Of a stretch of DNA of 10,687 nt, positions 1-7,094 are shown piece after piece. The stretch comes from Xanthobacteraceae bacterium. GTDB taxonomy: Bacteria; Pseudomonadota; Alphaproteobacteria; Rhizobiales; Xanthobacteraceae. The translations under genes and the position numbers were made by a program. The DNA is taken from NCBI GenBank assembly GCA_030039655.1, contig JASHVC010000625.1, positions 1-10,687 on the forward strand. The letters run 5' to 3'. Each line of letters opens with the position of its first letter. The stretch's first letter is position 1. The notes below the pieces were generated by a model. That model saw only the letters and a list, made by a program, of their open reading frames with translations, did not search any database and was not told the DNA's origin.

Positions 1-990
1 ATAGATCAGATAAGTGACGGCCTGAATCGCCTTCGGCATCTGGTCGATCGGAAAGATATAGCCCGAGAGCAGCGTGGTGGGCAGCATCGTCACCAACAAC
101 GCGATCTGGCTGGCGCCGACCTGACTGCGGATCAGGACCGACATCAGATACCCGATGCTGAGAACAACGAAGAGGAACAGCGACGTGGTGACGAACAACG
201 CGAAAAGCGTACCGCGATACGGCACGCCGAACCAGAACGCCGCAAGCACCAGGCAAAAGGCGGCATCGAGCCAGCCGAGCACCAGATAAGGCGCCAGCTT
301 GCCGAACATCAACTCAATCGGCTTCACCGGCGTGGAGATCAGAAGCTCCATGGTGCCGCGCTCCCACTCGCGCGAAATGGTTAGCGAGGTAAGCTGGGCA
401 CCGACCAGCGCCATGATGACGGCAACAAGACCCGGAATGATAAAGTTGCGGCTCTCCAGATCCTCGTTAAACCAAACGCGCGATTGCAGCACCATGGATT
501 GGCTCTGTTGCAGCGTCCGGCCCTGCCAATCCGATCTATGCAACTGTACCTCGCTCGAGAAGTCGTCCACCACGGCGCTCGCGTAGCCAAACGCAATATT
601 GGCCGTATTGTCGTCGCTGCCATCGAGGATGGCCTGGACAGACGCCGTTCCGCTGTCGCTCAGACGTTGAGAAAAATCTGGCGGCACGACAATGGCGAGA
701 CCGCAAGTTGCATCATCAATAGCGACCGCCAATTCTAGATAGCTTTGGACATTACGGACGACGGCAAAATATTGCGACGCCTGAAAATGCTTGAACAACG
801 CCTGGCTGAGTTGGCTGCCTTCACGGTCGAAGGTGCAAAGCGGCATGTGCCTGAGGTCGAGATTGACACCGTAGCCAAGCAGGAACATCTGGGTGAACGG
901 CAGCAACAGCGCGATCATCAGGCTGCGCGGATCGCGCCAGATTTGCAGAATTTCCTTGACGGCAATGGCCTTGATCCGGCGAAACTTCAT
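1..990 (-). CDS. ABC-2 type transporter permease (YhhJ/YbhS/YbhR-like), 3' end outside window
   Basis: Membrane subunit of an ABC exporter. The frame is open from the ATG at 988-990 to the window edge, giving 330 residues; relatives are about 370-380, so only the C-terminal end is missing. The start MKFRRIKAIAVKEILQIWRD is the typical cytoplasmic amphipathic stretch. A first membrane segment follows at about residues 24-42, then an extracytoplasmic domain at about 45-180, then a cluster of membrane segments from about 183 onward. The REWERGTMELLISTPV motif at 207-222 is a hallmark of ABC-2 permeases of this group. The start overlaps the stop of the upstream ATPase gene by 4 bases, so translation is probably coupled. 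E. coli ybhGFSR has two permeases, so a second may lie to the left. The substrate cannot be told from the sequence; relatives have been linked to drug, cation or ribosome-associated roles. Confidence 0.93.
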   Translation of the reverse strand, partial: MKFRRIKAIAVKEILQIWRDPRSLMIALLLPFTQMFLLGYGVNLDLRHMPLCTFDREGSQLSQALFKHFQASQYFAVVRNVQSYLELAVAIDDATCGLAIVVPPDFSQRLSDSGTASVQAILDGSDDNTANIAFGYASAVVDDFSSEVQLHRSDWQGRTLQQSQSMVLQSRVWFNEDLESRNFIIPGLVAVIMALVGAQLTSLTISREWERGTMELLISTPVKPIELMFGKLAPYLVLGWLDAAFCLVLAAFWFGVPYRGTLFALFVTTSLFLFVVLSIGYLMSVLIRSQVGASQIALLVTMLPTTLLSGYIFPIDQMPKAIQAVTYLIY

Positions 991-1940
991 GCTGCCTGCC
1001 TCCGCTTATCCGTGTCAGCGGCGATGAGCTGGACGAAGACGTCTTCGAGCGACGGGTGAATGCGCTCAAGACGGCTGGGCCGCAGATTCTTCTCCTCCAG
1101 ATACTTCGGTAAGGCGACGAGGCTTTGCTCTGCGTTCTGCACGAGCACGTGCAGCGCATTGCGGAAGACCGAACAATCGATGACTCCAGGAGCGTCCTGG
1201 AGTGCCACCAGCGCCGGGCCAAGGCTTTCGCATTCGAGCGACAAAAGCTCGCCGCCGAGAGCGGTACGCTTGAGCTCCTCGGGACTGCCCATGGCGATGA
1301 GCTGGCCTTGATTGATCAAAGCAGCGCGATGGCAATATTCAGCCTCATCCATGTAGTGGGTCGAGACCAGCACGGTGACGCCGTCGGCGGCGAGCGTGTG
1401 GATGAGGTCCCAGAACCGGCGCCGCGACTTCGGTTCGACGCCCGATGTCGGCTCGTCGAGGAAGAGAATGGGCGGGCGGTGGAGCACCGCGCAGCCGAGC
1501 GCGAGGCGCTGCTGCCAGCCGCCGGCGAGCGTGGCGACCAGGGCCTTTTCGCGCCCGGCGAGTCCGGCCATGTCGACGGCAAAGCGCATTCGCTCAGCAA
1601 GTTCGCTCTGCGGGACGTGGTAGATGCCGCCGAAAAAGCGCAGGTTTTCCTCGACCGTGAGATCGCGGTAGAGCGAAAATTTCTGCGACATATAGCCGAT
1701 GCGCTCGCGAACCCGTTCCGGATCACGCGCCACATCGATACCGGCCACCAGGGCACGGCCGCCGGTCGGCCGCAACAAGCCGCAGAGAATGCGAATGATC
1801 GTCGATTTTCCGGCTCCGTTCGGACCGAGGAAGCCAACCACCTCCCCTCGCGCAATGCGGAAATTCACGTGATCGACCGCAACGAAGTTGCCGAAGCGCT
1901 TGACGAGCTCCTTGGCGATGACCTGCGGCTCGTCGTTCAT
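987..1940 (-). CDS. ABC transporter ATP-binding protein 2 (equivalent to C-terminal module of YbhF)
   Basis: Cytoplasmic ATPase of the exporter, 317 residues. Seen: Walker A GPNGAGKST at 39-47, Q-loop glutamine in YMSQ at 83-86, signature LAGGWQQ at 138-144, Walker B ILFLDEP at 158-164 with catalytic E163, D-loop SGVEP at 166-170, and switch histidine H195 in STHYMDEAE. The signature departs from the usual LSGGQ, and the D-loop has Glu where Asp is normal. A GW-type signature is, from memory, characteristic of the second half of the fused YbhF/RbbA ATPases, so this is the second module as a separate protein. The C-terminal HPSLEDVFVQLI is the usual tail of ABC-2-linked ATPases. Both ends overlap neighbouring genes by 4 bases. 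It should pair with the next ATPase gene as a heterodimer. Confidence 0.95.
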   Translation of the reverse strand: MNDEPQVIAKELVKRFGNFVAVDHVNFRIARGEVVGFLGPNGAGKSTIIRILCGLLRPTGGRALVAGIDVARDPERVRERIGYMSQKFSLYRDLTVEENLRFFGGIYHVPQSELAERMRFAVDMAGLAGREKALVATLAGGWQQRLALGCAVLHRPPILFLDEPTSGVEPKSRRRFWDLIHTLAADGVTVLVSTHYMDEAEYCHRAALINQGQLIAMGSPEELKRTALGGELLSLECESLGPALVALQDAPGVIDCSVFRNALHVLVQNAEQSLVALPKYLEEKNLRPSRLERIHPSLEDVFVQLIAADTDKRRQAA

Positions 1941-2881
1941 GGCGCGGCGCCTTCGCTCGCCAGCAGCGCAACGAATACGTCCTCGATGCTTGGTTCCCCA
2001 ACGACGATATTGGCGAACGGAACATTGGCCCGTTGCAAGGCATCGCGCAGTGCAGGAATGCGCGATCGAGCGTCATCGACCACGGCGTGGACGCCGTCGC
2101 CGACTAGAATGAGATTGCTCACCCCGGCCAATCCGCCGATAGCGGAGCGCACGTCACGGCCGGCGGAAGACGAAATGATGATCAGCGTTCCCGGCATGCG
2201 CTGCTTGAGCGCGGGGGGCGTATCGCAATACAGCACCTTGCCGTTGTTCAGGAGCGCCAGGCGGTTACAGCGCTCAGCCTCGTCGAGGTAGGCCGTGCTG
2301 ATCAGGATGGTGACGCCTTCGTCGCGCAAATTATAAAGAATACGCCAGAAATCTCGGCGCGACACCGGATCAACGCCGGTCGTCGGCTCATCAAGGAGAA
2401 GGATCTTCGGCGTATGAACTAACGCGCAGGTCAATCCCAGCTTCTGCTTCATGCCGCCCGAGAGCTGGCCGGCCAGGCGCGTTCGGAATTGGCTCATCCC
2501 CGATGCGGCGAGCAGCCGGTCGGCTCGCTCGTCGCGAACGTTCGCCGCCACTTCGAACAAGTCGGCATAAAAACGAATGTTCTCGTCGACGGTCAGGTCT
2601 TCGTACAGACCGAACCGTTGCGGCATGTAACTGATGTGCTGCTTGCCTTCCTCCGGATCGGCCACGACGTCGATGCCGTCGATGACGATCTTGCCATCAT
2701 CCGGCGGCAACACGCCTGCCAGCATGCGCATGGTTGTTGTCTTCCCCGCGCCATCAGGACCCACCAGCCCGAAAATTTCGCCTTGGCGGACCGAGAAGCT
2801 GAGACCATCCACGGCCGCAATCTCGGCAAACCGCTTGGTCAACTCGTTGGCGCCGACGACAGTCTCGGCGAGGCTGCTCAT
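1937..2881 (-). CDS. ABC transporter ATP-binding protein 1 (equivalent to N-terminal module of YbhF)
   Basis: Partner ATPase, 314 residues. Seen: Walker A GPDGAGKTT at 41-49, Q-loop YMPQ at 85-88, a canonical signature LSGGMKQ at 140-146, Walker B ILLLDEP at 160-166 with E165, and a normal D-loop TGVDP at 168-172. At the switch-histidine position the sequence is STAYLDEAE, so residue 197 is alanine (codon GCC on the minus strand). Lack of this histidine is, from memory, shared with the first half of YbhF. The C-terminus EPSIEDVFVALL is typical of ABC-2 ATPases. Start and stop each overlap a neighbour by 4 bases (ATGA). With the ATPase at 987-1940 it would form an asymmetric pair with one consensus and one degenerate ATP site. 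Substrate unknown. Confidence 0.95.
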   Translation of the reverse strand: MSSLAETVVGANELTKRFAEIAAVDGLSFSVRQGEIFGLVGPDGAGKTTTMRMLAGVLPPDDGKIVIDGIDVVADPEEGKQHISYMPQRFGLYEDLTVDENIRFYADLFEVAANVRDERADRLLAASGMSQFRTRLAGQLSGGMKQKLGLTCALVHTPKILLLDEPTTGVDPVSRRDFWRILYNLRDEGVTILISTAYLDEAERCNRLALLNNGKVLYCDTPPALKQRMPGTLIIISSSAGRDVRSAIGGLAGVSNLILVGDGVHAVVDDARSRIPALRDALQRANVPFANIVVGEPSIEDVFVALLASEGAAP

Positions 2882-3936
2882 GATTTGCCCGCCCGAAGGG
2901 CTTTGAGCACCGCGTCCGCCGGCATGCCGGGAACGAGTTCATGGGTCGGATTTTCGATATCGATGCGTATGCGATAGACTAGCGTGACGCGCTCGGCGTG
3001 CGTCTCAACGCTTTTCGGCGTGAACTCGGCGTTGGCGGAAATGAAGGACACGCGGCCCTTATAGGTCTTTCCCGGATATGTGTCGGTGGTGACTGCCGTT
3101 TCCTCGTCATAGCGGACTTTGCCGATATCGGTCTCATTGATGTAAGCGCGCAACCAGACGTGATCCAGATCGGCTAGCGTGACCGCCGGCGTGCCCGGCA
3201 CCATGATCTCGCCCAGCTCTGCCTGGCGGACCTGGATGACGCCCGAGAACGGCGCATGCAGAACCGTGTAACCGAGCACGATCTGCGACATTTTCAGAGT
3301 TTCTTCGGCACTGCGAATGGTGGCTGTGGCAAGCTCGACTTGCCGCTCGGCAGCGTTGCGCAACGCCTGGTCCCGCAGATGTGCGGCCGTTGATTGACGC
3401 AGCGCCGCGTAGGTTTGGTCGCGCTGCTCCACAGTACCGGAGCCCTGTTGCAACAGCTGCACCGCACGATTGTATTCCTGCTGCCTGAACTCCAGGTCGG
3501 CTTCATCACTTTCCACCGTCTGGCGCGCTGCTGCGAGATTCTGCTGCGCCGCGGCCAGTTGGCGCTGTTGCATGTCGAGCGCGGCAGCATTGATTGCCAC
3601 TTGCTGCCGATAGTCGGAATCGTCCAACCGCGCGATCAGGGTACCGGCATCGACCCATTGTCCCTCGTCGAACGGAAGCTCGACGATCCGCGATTGCACG
3701 GTCTTAAAGCCCAGCACGCTCTGATGCGCCTCGATATTGCCGGAGACTAGGATGGTGGGCGCCAGTCGTGGTCCGGCAACCCAATCGTAAAGCGTGGCCC
3801 GCTCGAAATAGACCGCGGCGGCCGCGCCAACGATCACAAAAACGGCAACCCAAGTCTTGGGTTTCCAACTCTTGGGTTTCATCCAACTTCGTGCAAGCGT
3901 TGCGACTTTCAATCGAGGAGTAAGCGGCGCATGCAT
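2878..3936 (-). CDS. HlyD-family membrane fusion (periplasmic adaptor) protein, YbhG/YhiI-like
   Basis: Links the inner-membrane ABC pump to an outer-membrane channel; 352 residues. Domains in order: cytoplasmic N-terminus containing a repeated KPK[ST]W at 20-29; one membrane anchor at about 29-44; first half of the lipoyl domain (GNIEAHQSVLGFKTVQSRI, about 66-84); a long Gln/Ala/Glu-rich coiled-coil hairpin at about 110-220; second lipoyl half with HAPFSGVI at 227-234; then a beta-barrel region ending in PGMPADAVLKA. The ATG at 3934-3936 is chosen because AGGAAG (minus strand, 3944-3949) lies 7 bases upstream. A later in-frame ATG at residue 19 lacks this support. It is first in the four-gene operon and divergent from the oxidoreductase genes. 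No outer-membrane TolC-like gene is present in the window. Confidence 0.93.
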   Translation of the reverse strand: MHAPLTPRLKVATLARSWMKPKSWKPKTWVAVFVIVGAAAAVYFERATLYDWVAGPRLAPTILVSGNIEAHQSVLGFKTVQSRIVELPFDEGQWVDAGTLIARLDDSDYRQQVAINAAALDMQQRQLAAAQQNLAAARQTVESDEADLEFRQQEYNRAVQLLQQGSGTVEQRDQTYAALRQSTAAHLRDQALRNAAERQVELATATIRSAEETLKMSQIVLGYTVLHAPFSGVIQVRQAELGEIMVPGTPAVTLADLDHVWLRAYINETDIGKVRYDEETAVTTDTYPGKTYKGRVSFISANAEFTPKSVETHAERVTLVYRIRIDIENPTHELVPGMPADAVLKALRAGKS

Positions 3937-3943
3937 TGCATTG

Positions 3944-3949
3944 CTTCCT
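3944..3949 (-). promoter_or_regulatory. Ribosome binding site of the HlyD-family gene
   Basis: On the minus strand this reads AGGAAG, 7 bases before the ATG at 3934-3936. It fixes the start of the export operon. An out-of-frame ATG closer to it is too near to be used. Confidence 0.65.
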
Positions 3950-3997
3950 ATTTCGTATAGCGGCAGCCCTTCCTACCCCGCAAGCGGCCGCCCTTCT

Positions 3998-4011
3998 TTG
4001 ATCCATGTCAG
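3998..4011. promoter_or_regulatory. Candidate FNR/FixK-family box 2 (imperfect)
   Basis: Reads TTGATCCATGTCAG: a perfect TTGAT left half and GTCAG on the right, against the FNR consensus TTGAT-N4-ATCAA. In core terms it is TTGA-N6-TCAG, one base off TTGA-N6-TCAA. Its centre (4004.5) is 68 bases upstream of the HlyD-family start, a plausible activator position for the leftward operon. No convincing -10 was found beside it, so it is weaker than the other box. Confidence 0.35.
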
Positions 4012-4074
4012 AACGTGGCGGGCATCTCCTTTGCGATCACCGCTTTCCGCCCATGCAAGCTGAGCTGGATAAGA

Positions 4075-4088
4075 TTGACTTGGATCAA
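4075..4088. promoter_or_regulatory. Candidate FNR/FixK-family box 1 (near-perfect)
   Basis: Reads TTGACTTGGATCAA, matching the FNR/FixK core TTGA-N6-TCAA exactly and the fuller TTGAT-N4-ATCAA at 9 of 10 specified bases. It lies 64 bases before the chosen GTG start of the small oxidoreductase subunit. A -10-like TAATAT is at 4115-4120, so the box centre would be roughly 45 bases before the expected transcription start, close to the class II activator position (-41.5). This suggests oxygen- or redox-responsive control of the rightward operon. The regulator itself is not in the window. Confidence 0.5.
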
Positions 4089-4140
4089 GGCCGGGCAATT
4101 GCAGAACGTCATAGTAATATTATCAAAATCGAACCAAGGT

Positions 4141-4145
4141 GGAGG
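4141..4145 (+). promoter_or_regulatory. Strong ribosome binding site that decides the GTG start at 4152
   Basis: GGAGG (within AAGGTGGAGG, 4136-4145) sits 6 bases before GTG at 4152-4154. This is the best Shine-Dalgarno match in the control region. It places the initiator just ahead of the twin-arginine motif. Confidence 0.75.
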
Positions 4146-4151
4146 CCAAGT

Positions 4152-4751
4152 GTGCAGCGTGATTTATCACGACGCTCGTTCGTTCGTGGCTCTGCCCTGA
4201 CAGCAGTTGGAGCCACTATGGCGAGCACGACGGCTACGACAACGGCGCGGGCTCAGGGAGTTGACAAGCCCGATGGTATACAGACTGTCTCCATTATCCT
4301 GAGAGTCAATGGCGCAACCAGAACGATCCGTGTCGAGCCCCGAATGACGTTGGCCGAGGCGTTGCGCGGCCCGATGGGACTGACGGGGACTAAAATCGCT
4401 TGCAATCGCGGTGCCTGTTCCGCCTGCACGGTCTGGCTGGATGGGTTGCCAATCTGCTCGTGCATGATGCTCGCCGTTGACGTCGGCGAGCGCAATATTA
4501 CCACGATCGAGGGCCTAGCGCACGGCGACACGCTGCATCCGGTGCAGCAGGCCTTTATTGACCATGACGCATTGCAGTGCGGCTTCTGCACGCCGGGTAT
4601 GATCATGAGCTGTGCCGCACTTCTTGAACGTAATGCGAATCCAAGCACTGACGATGTGCGCACGGCGATCAGCGGCCACCTATGCCGTTGCGGCACTTAT
4701 CCGCACGTCGTTTCCGCTACCCTCGACGCCGCCAAGGCGCGTAGGACATGA
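4152..4751 (+). CDS. paoA: Periplasmic aldehyde oxidoreductase, 2x[2Fe-2S] small subunit with Tat signal (PaoA/YagT-like)
   Basis: Electron-transfer subunit of a xanthine-oxidase-family molybdoenzyme, 199 residues from the GTG. A Tat signal is clear: SRRSFVRG at 6-13, an Ala/Thr-rich hydrophobic stretch, and an ARA cleavage motif at 32-34. The plant-type [2Fe-2S] cluster has C84, C89, C92 and C104 (C-x4-C-x2-C-x11-C). The second cluster has C143, C146, C178 and C180 (C-x2-C-x31-C-x-C). All eight ligands are present. The frame is open back to an ATG at 4005, but that would add 49 unrelated residues before the signal and would place the FNR-like box and ribosome site inside the coding region, so the GTG is preferred. 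First gene of a three-gene operon; its stop overlaps the next possible ATG. It probably carries the folded complex through Tat. Confidence 0.93.
   Translation: MQRDLSRRSFVRGSALTAVGATMASTTATTTARAQGVDKPDGIQTVSIILRVNGATRTIRVEPRMTLAEALRGPMGLTGTKIACNRGACSACTVWLDGLPICSCMMLAVDVGERNITTIEGLAHGDTLHPVQQAFIDHDALQCGFCTPGMIMSCAALLERNANPSTDDVRTAISGHLCRCGTYPHVVSATLDAAKARRT
4743..4746 (+). promoter_or_regulatory. Ribosome binding site before the molybdenum subunit, favouring ATG 4754
   Basis: AGGA lies 1 base from the ATG at 4748 but 7 bases from the in-frame ATG at 4754. Spacing favours the second ATG (protein two residues shorter). The first ATG forms an ATGA overlap with the upstream stop, so reinitiation there is also possible. 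Confidence 0.5.
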
Positions 4752-7090
4752 GCATGGCGAAGGAACAGAACTCGCGCACGGAGATACTCTCCTACGGGAT
4801 CGCCAGTGTCGGTCTCGGTACGGTGGAACGTCAGGTGCCCACGGATGAGCCTCCGCCGCTGCCTCCCAACAGCAACCTCGCTGTCATCGGCAAGTCATTC
4901 CCACGACCGAATGGGCGGGCCAAAGTCACCGGTGCGACTCGCTTCACGGTCGATATTTCCCTTCCGAATATGCTGCACGCGCGCGTGCTGCGCTCACCAT
5001 TGCCGCATGCGGTGGTCCGATCGATCGACCTTTCGGCGGCGACGAGTCATCCCGGCGTTCACGCCGTTCTGCCGATTGCCGATCCGGCCAATCCGAAAAG
5101 TGCAAAATTGCGGTATGTGGGCGCGCCGGTGGCCGCTGTTGCCGCTGTCTCAATATCGGCCGCCGAACAAGCCTTACGGCTCATTCGTGTTGATTACCAA
5201 TCCCTGCCATTCGTCGCTGACATCACCAATGCGCGCGATCCAGCCTCGCCACTGGTGCATGACCATACAACGGCGCCAGCAGGACATCCGTCCGGCTTCC
5301 CAGCCGCGGCCAACTTGCCGCTGAATGGCAACGTTCGCGGCCCGGCGATCGCCAAGCGCGGCGAGGTGAGCGGAGGATTTGCCGAAGCCGACGCGGTGGT
5401 TGAAGCCGAGTACAGTACCCACGTGCAGACCCACTGCTGTCTTGAACCACACGCGATAGTCGCTGATTGGCGTGGCGACGGGGTCACGGTCTACATGTCG
5501 ACACAGTTCACCGCTGGCGTTCGACACGAGATTGCGGAAGAGTTTGGGCTGTCGCTGAGCCGCGTTCGTGTCGTTGTCGATGCCATGGGTGGGGGCTTTG
5601 GTTCGAAATCCTCGCTCGGCAACTACGGTCGCATCGCCATTGAACTGTCACGGCGCGCGCATGCCCCGGTGCGCCTTTTCCTTGACCGCGAAGAGGAACA
5701 GATGGACGCGGGCAATAGGCCCGGAACATGGCAGCGGTTGAGCGTCGGCGCCAAACGCGACGGTTCGCTGACGGCGATATCTCTTGTCAGTTACGGGACC
5801 GCAGGCATTGGGCTCGGTGCCGGTGTCGGCAACAACGCCGAGGCGCTTTACTCTTGTCCAAACTTTGAAGGCGCCCAGCACGACGTATTCATTAACGCGG
5901 GGCCGGGTTGCGCGATGCGCGGGCCGGGCAATACGCCGGGCGCATTCGGGCTCGAACAAACGATTGATGAATTGGCCGAGCGACTAAATATCGACCCTGT
6001 CGCTTTGCGCGATCGTATCGATCCGAGCGCGGTGCGGCGCGAGGAGCGCCGCATTGGCGCCGAGCGTATTGCATGGCACCGTCGACATTCGCCCGGCGCC
6101 GATCCAGGGCCGATCAAGCGCGGCCTCGGCGTGGCGCAGTCGCTTTGGGGCGCCAACGTGCAGACCAACGCGGGGTGTGAAGTGCGCGTGATGCGCGACG
6201 GCTCGGTAGAGGTACTGTCAAGTGTTCAAGACATCGGCACCGGCATTACGACCGTTCTCGCCCAAACCGTTGCGGAGGTACTGGGGCTGCGCCCCGATCA
6301 GATCACGGTGCGCATCGGCGATACCGAGTTTCCTCCGGGAGGACCATCGTACGGCAGCCGCACAACCGCGTCAGTCACCCCACCAGCTCGCACCGCCGCT
6401 TGGCGCGTGCAGCAGGAGCTGTTTCGCGAGGCCGGGCTTACCCTTAACGCTGCGCCCAAGGAACTAATTGCGCGTGAGGGAAAGATCCTCGTCCACGACG
6501 ATCCGAGTCGGTTTTTGAGTTTCAAGGATGCGGCTGCTCGCTTGCGAACCGATCGCATAGCGGCCTTAGCCTCACGTACCGACGACTATGCGGGATTTCG
6601 CCGACGTATGCAGGACGCGGCGTTGGCACAGCAGGATTTAGGCGGAGTCCAATTTGCCGAAGTAGTCGTCGATACCGAGACCGGCATCGTCCGTGTGGAG
6701 CGTATCGTCGCGGTTCAAGATTGCGGCCGGCCGATGAATCCTAGGCAGATTGAAAGTCAGGTGCAAGGCGGCGTGCTGATGGGAATTTCGTACGCGCTGT
6801 TTGAAAACCGCATTCTCGACGAACAGACCGGCCGAATGGTCAACCCGAATTTGGAGCAATACAAGATTGTCGGTCCGCGCGAGACGCCTGCCATCGACGT
6901 CGTCGTGCTGGAGAACTACCAGGGACAGAGTGCAACGGACGCCTACGGAATCGCCGAACCGGCCAACATTGCCACCGCACCGGCAATCGCCAATGCCGTC
7001 TACAACGCAATCGGCGCGCGCTTGCGCAGTCTGCCTATGACGCCAGCGGCTGTCCTTGCTGCGCTCGGCAAAGTCCCTCTGAGGAGTTGA
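4748..7090 (+). CDS. paoC: Aldehyde oxidoreductase molybdenum-cofactor (large) subunit (PaoC/YagR-like)
   Basis: Catalytic subunit, 780 residues from the first ATG (778 from 4754), near the size of E. coli PaoC (about 730). Expected reaction: aldehyde plus water to carboxylic acid, with electrons passed to the Fe-S subunit. Seen: the N-terminal GRAKVTGATRFTVDI region of the family; STQFTAGVR at 251-259 and GGGFGSK at 281-287 (cofactor-binding loops); MRGPG with R391; QDIGTG at 494-499; GSRTTAS at 536-542; and GIAEP with E737, the position of the catalytic base (E692 in E. coli PaoC). No signal peptide is visible, so it probably crosses the membrane bound to the Tat-bearing subunit. Substrate cannot be fixed from sequence; isoquinoline oxidoreductase-type enzymes are relatives but usually lack an FAD subunit, which is present here. 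Confidence 0.92.
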   Translation: MSMAKEQNSRTEILSYGIASVGLGTVERQVPTDEPPPLPPNSNLAVIGKSFPRPNGRAKVTGATRFTVDISLPNMLHARVLRSPLPHAVVRSIDLSAATSHPGVHAVLPIADPANPKSAKLRYVGAPVAAVAAVSISAAEQALRLIRVDYQSLPFVADITNARDPASPLVHDHTTAPAGHPSGFPAAANLPLNGNVRGPAIAKRGEVSGGFAEADAVVEAEYSTHVQTHCCLEPHAIVADWRGDGVTVYMSTQFTAGVRHEIAEEFGLSLSRVRVVVDAMGGGFGSKSSLGNYGRIAIELSRRAHAPVRLFLDREEEQMDAGNRPGTWQRLSVGAKRDGSLTAISLVSYGTAGIGLGAGVGNNAEALYSCPNFEGAQHDVFINAGPGCAMRGPGNTPGAFGLEQTIDELAERLNIDPVALRDRIDPSAVRREERRIGAERIAWHRRHSPGADPGPIKRGLGVAQSLWGANVQTNAGCEVRVMRDGSVEVLSSVQDIGTGITTVLAQTVAEVLGLRPDQITVRIGDTEFPPGGPSYGSRTTASVTPPARTAAWRVQQELFREAGLTLNAAPKELIAREGKILVHDDPSRFLSFKDAAARLRTDRIAALASRTDDYAGFRRRMQDAALAQQDLGGVQFAEVVVDTETGIVRVERIVAVQDCGRPMNPRQIESQVQGGVLMGISYALFENRILDEQTGRMVNPNLEQYKIVGPRETPAIDVVVLENYQGQSATDAYGIAEPANIATAPAIANAVYNAIGARLRSLPMTPAAVLAALGKVPLRS

Positions 7091-7094
7091 AGCC

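Noticed and set aside
299..1059. Several plus-strand frames over the permease region
   Set aside because: The minus frame is open throughout 1-990 and encodes a clear ABC-2 permease, so these are shadows.
1125..2291. A 388-codon open frame on the plus strand, antisense to both ATPase genes
   Set aside because: It lies opposite two genes with full ATPase motifs. Its translation has no recognisable domain and it has no ribosome site; long antisense frames are common in GC-rich DNA.
3954..3976. TATACG at 3954-3959 (minus strand) as a -10 box for the export operon
   Set aside because: Transcription would start at about 3947, within the ribosome binding site, and the -35 match 18 bases upstream is poor.
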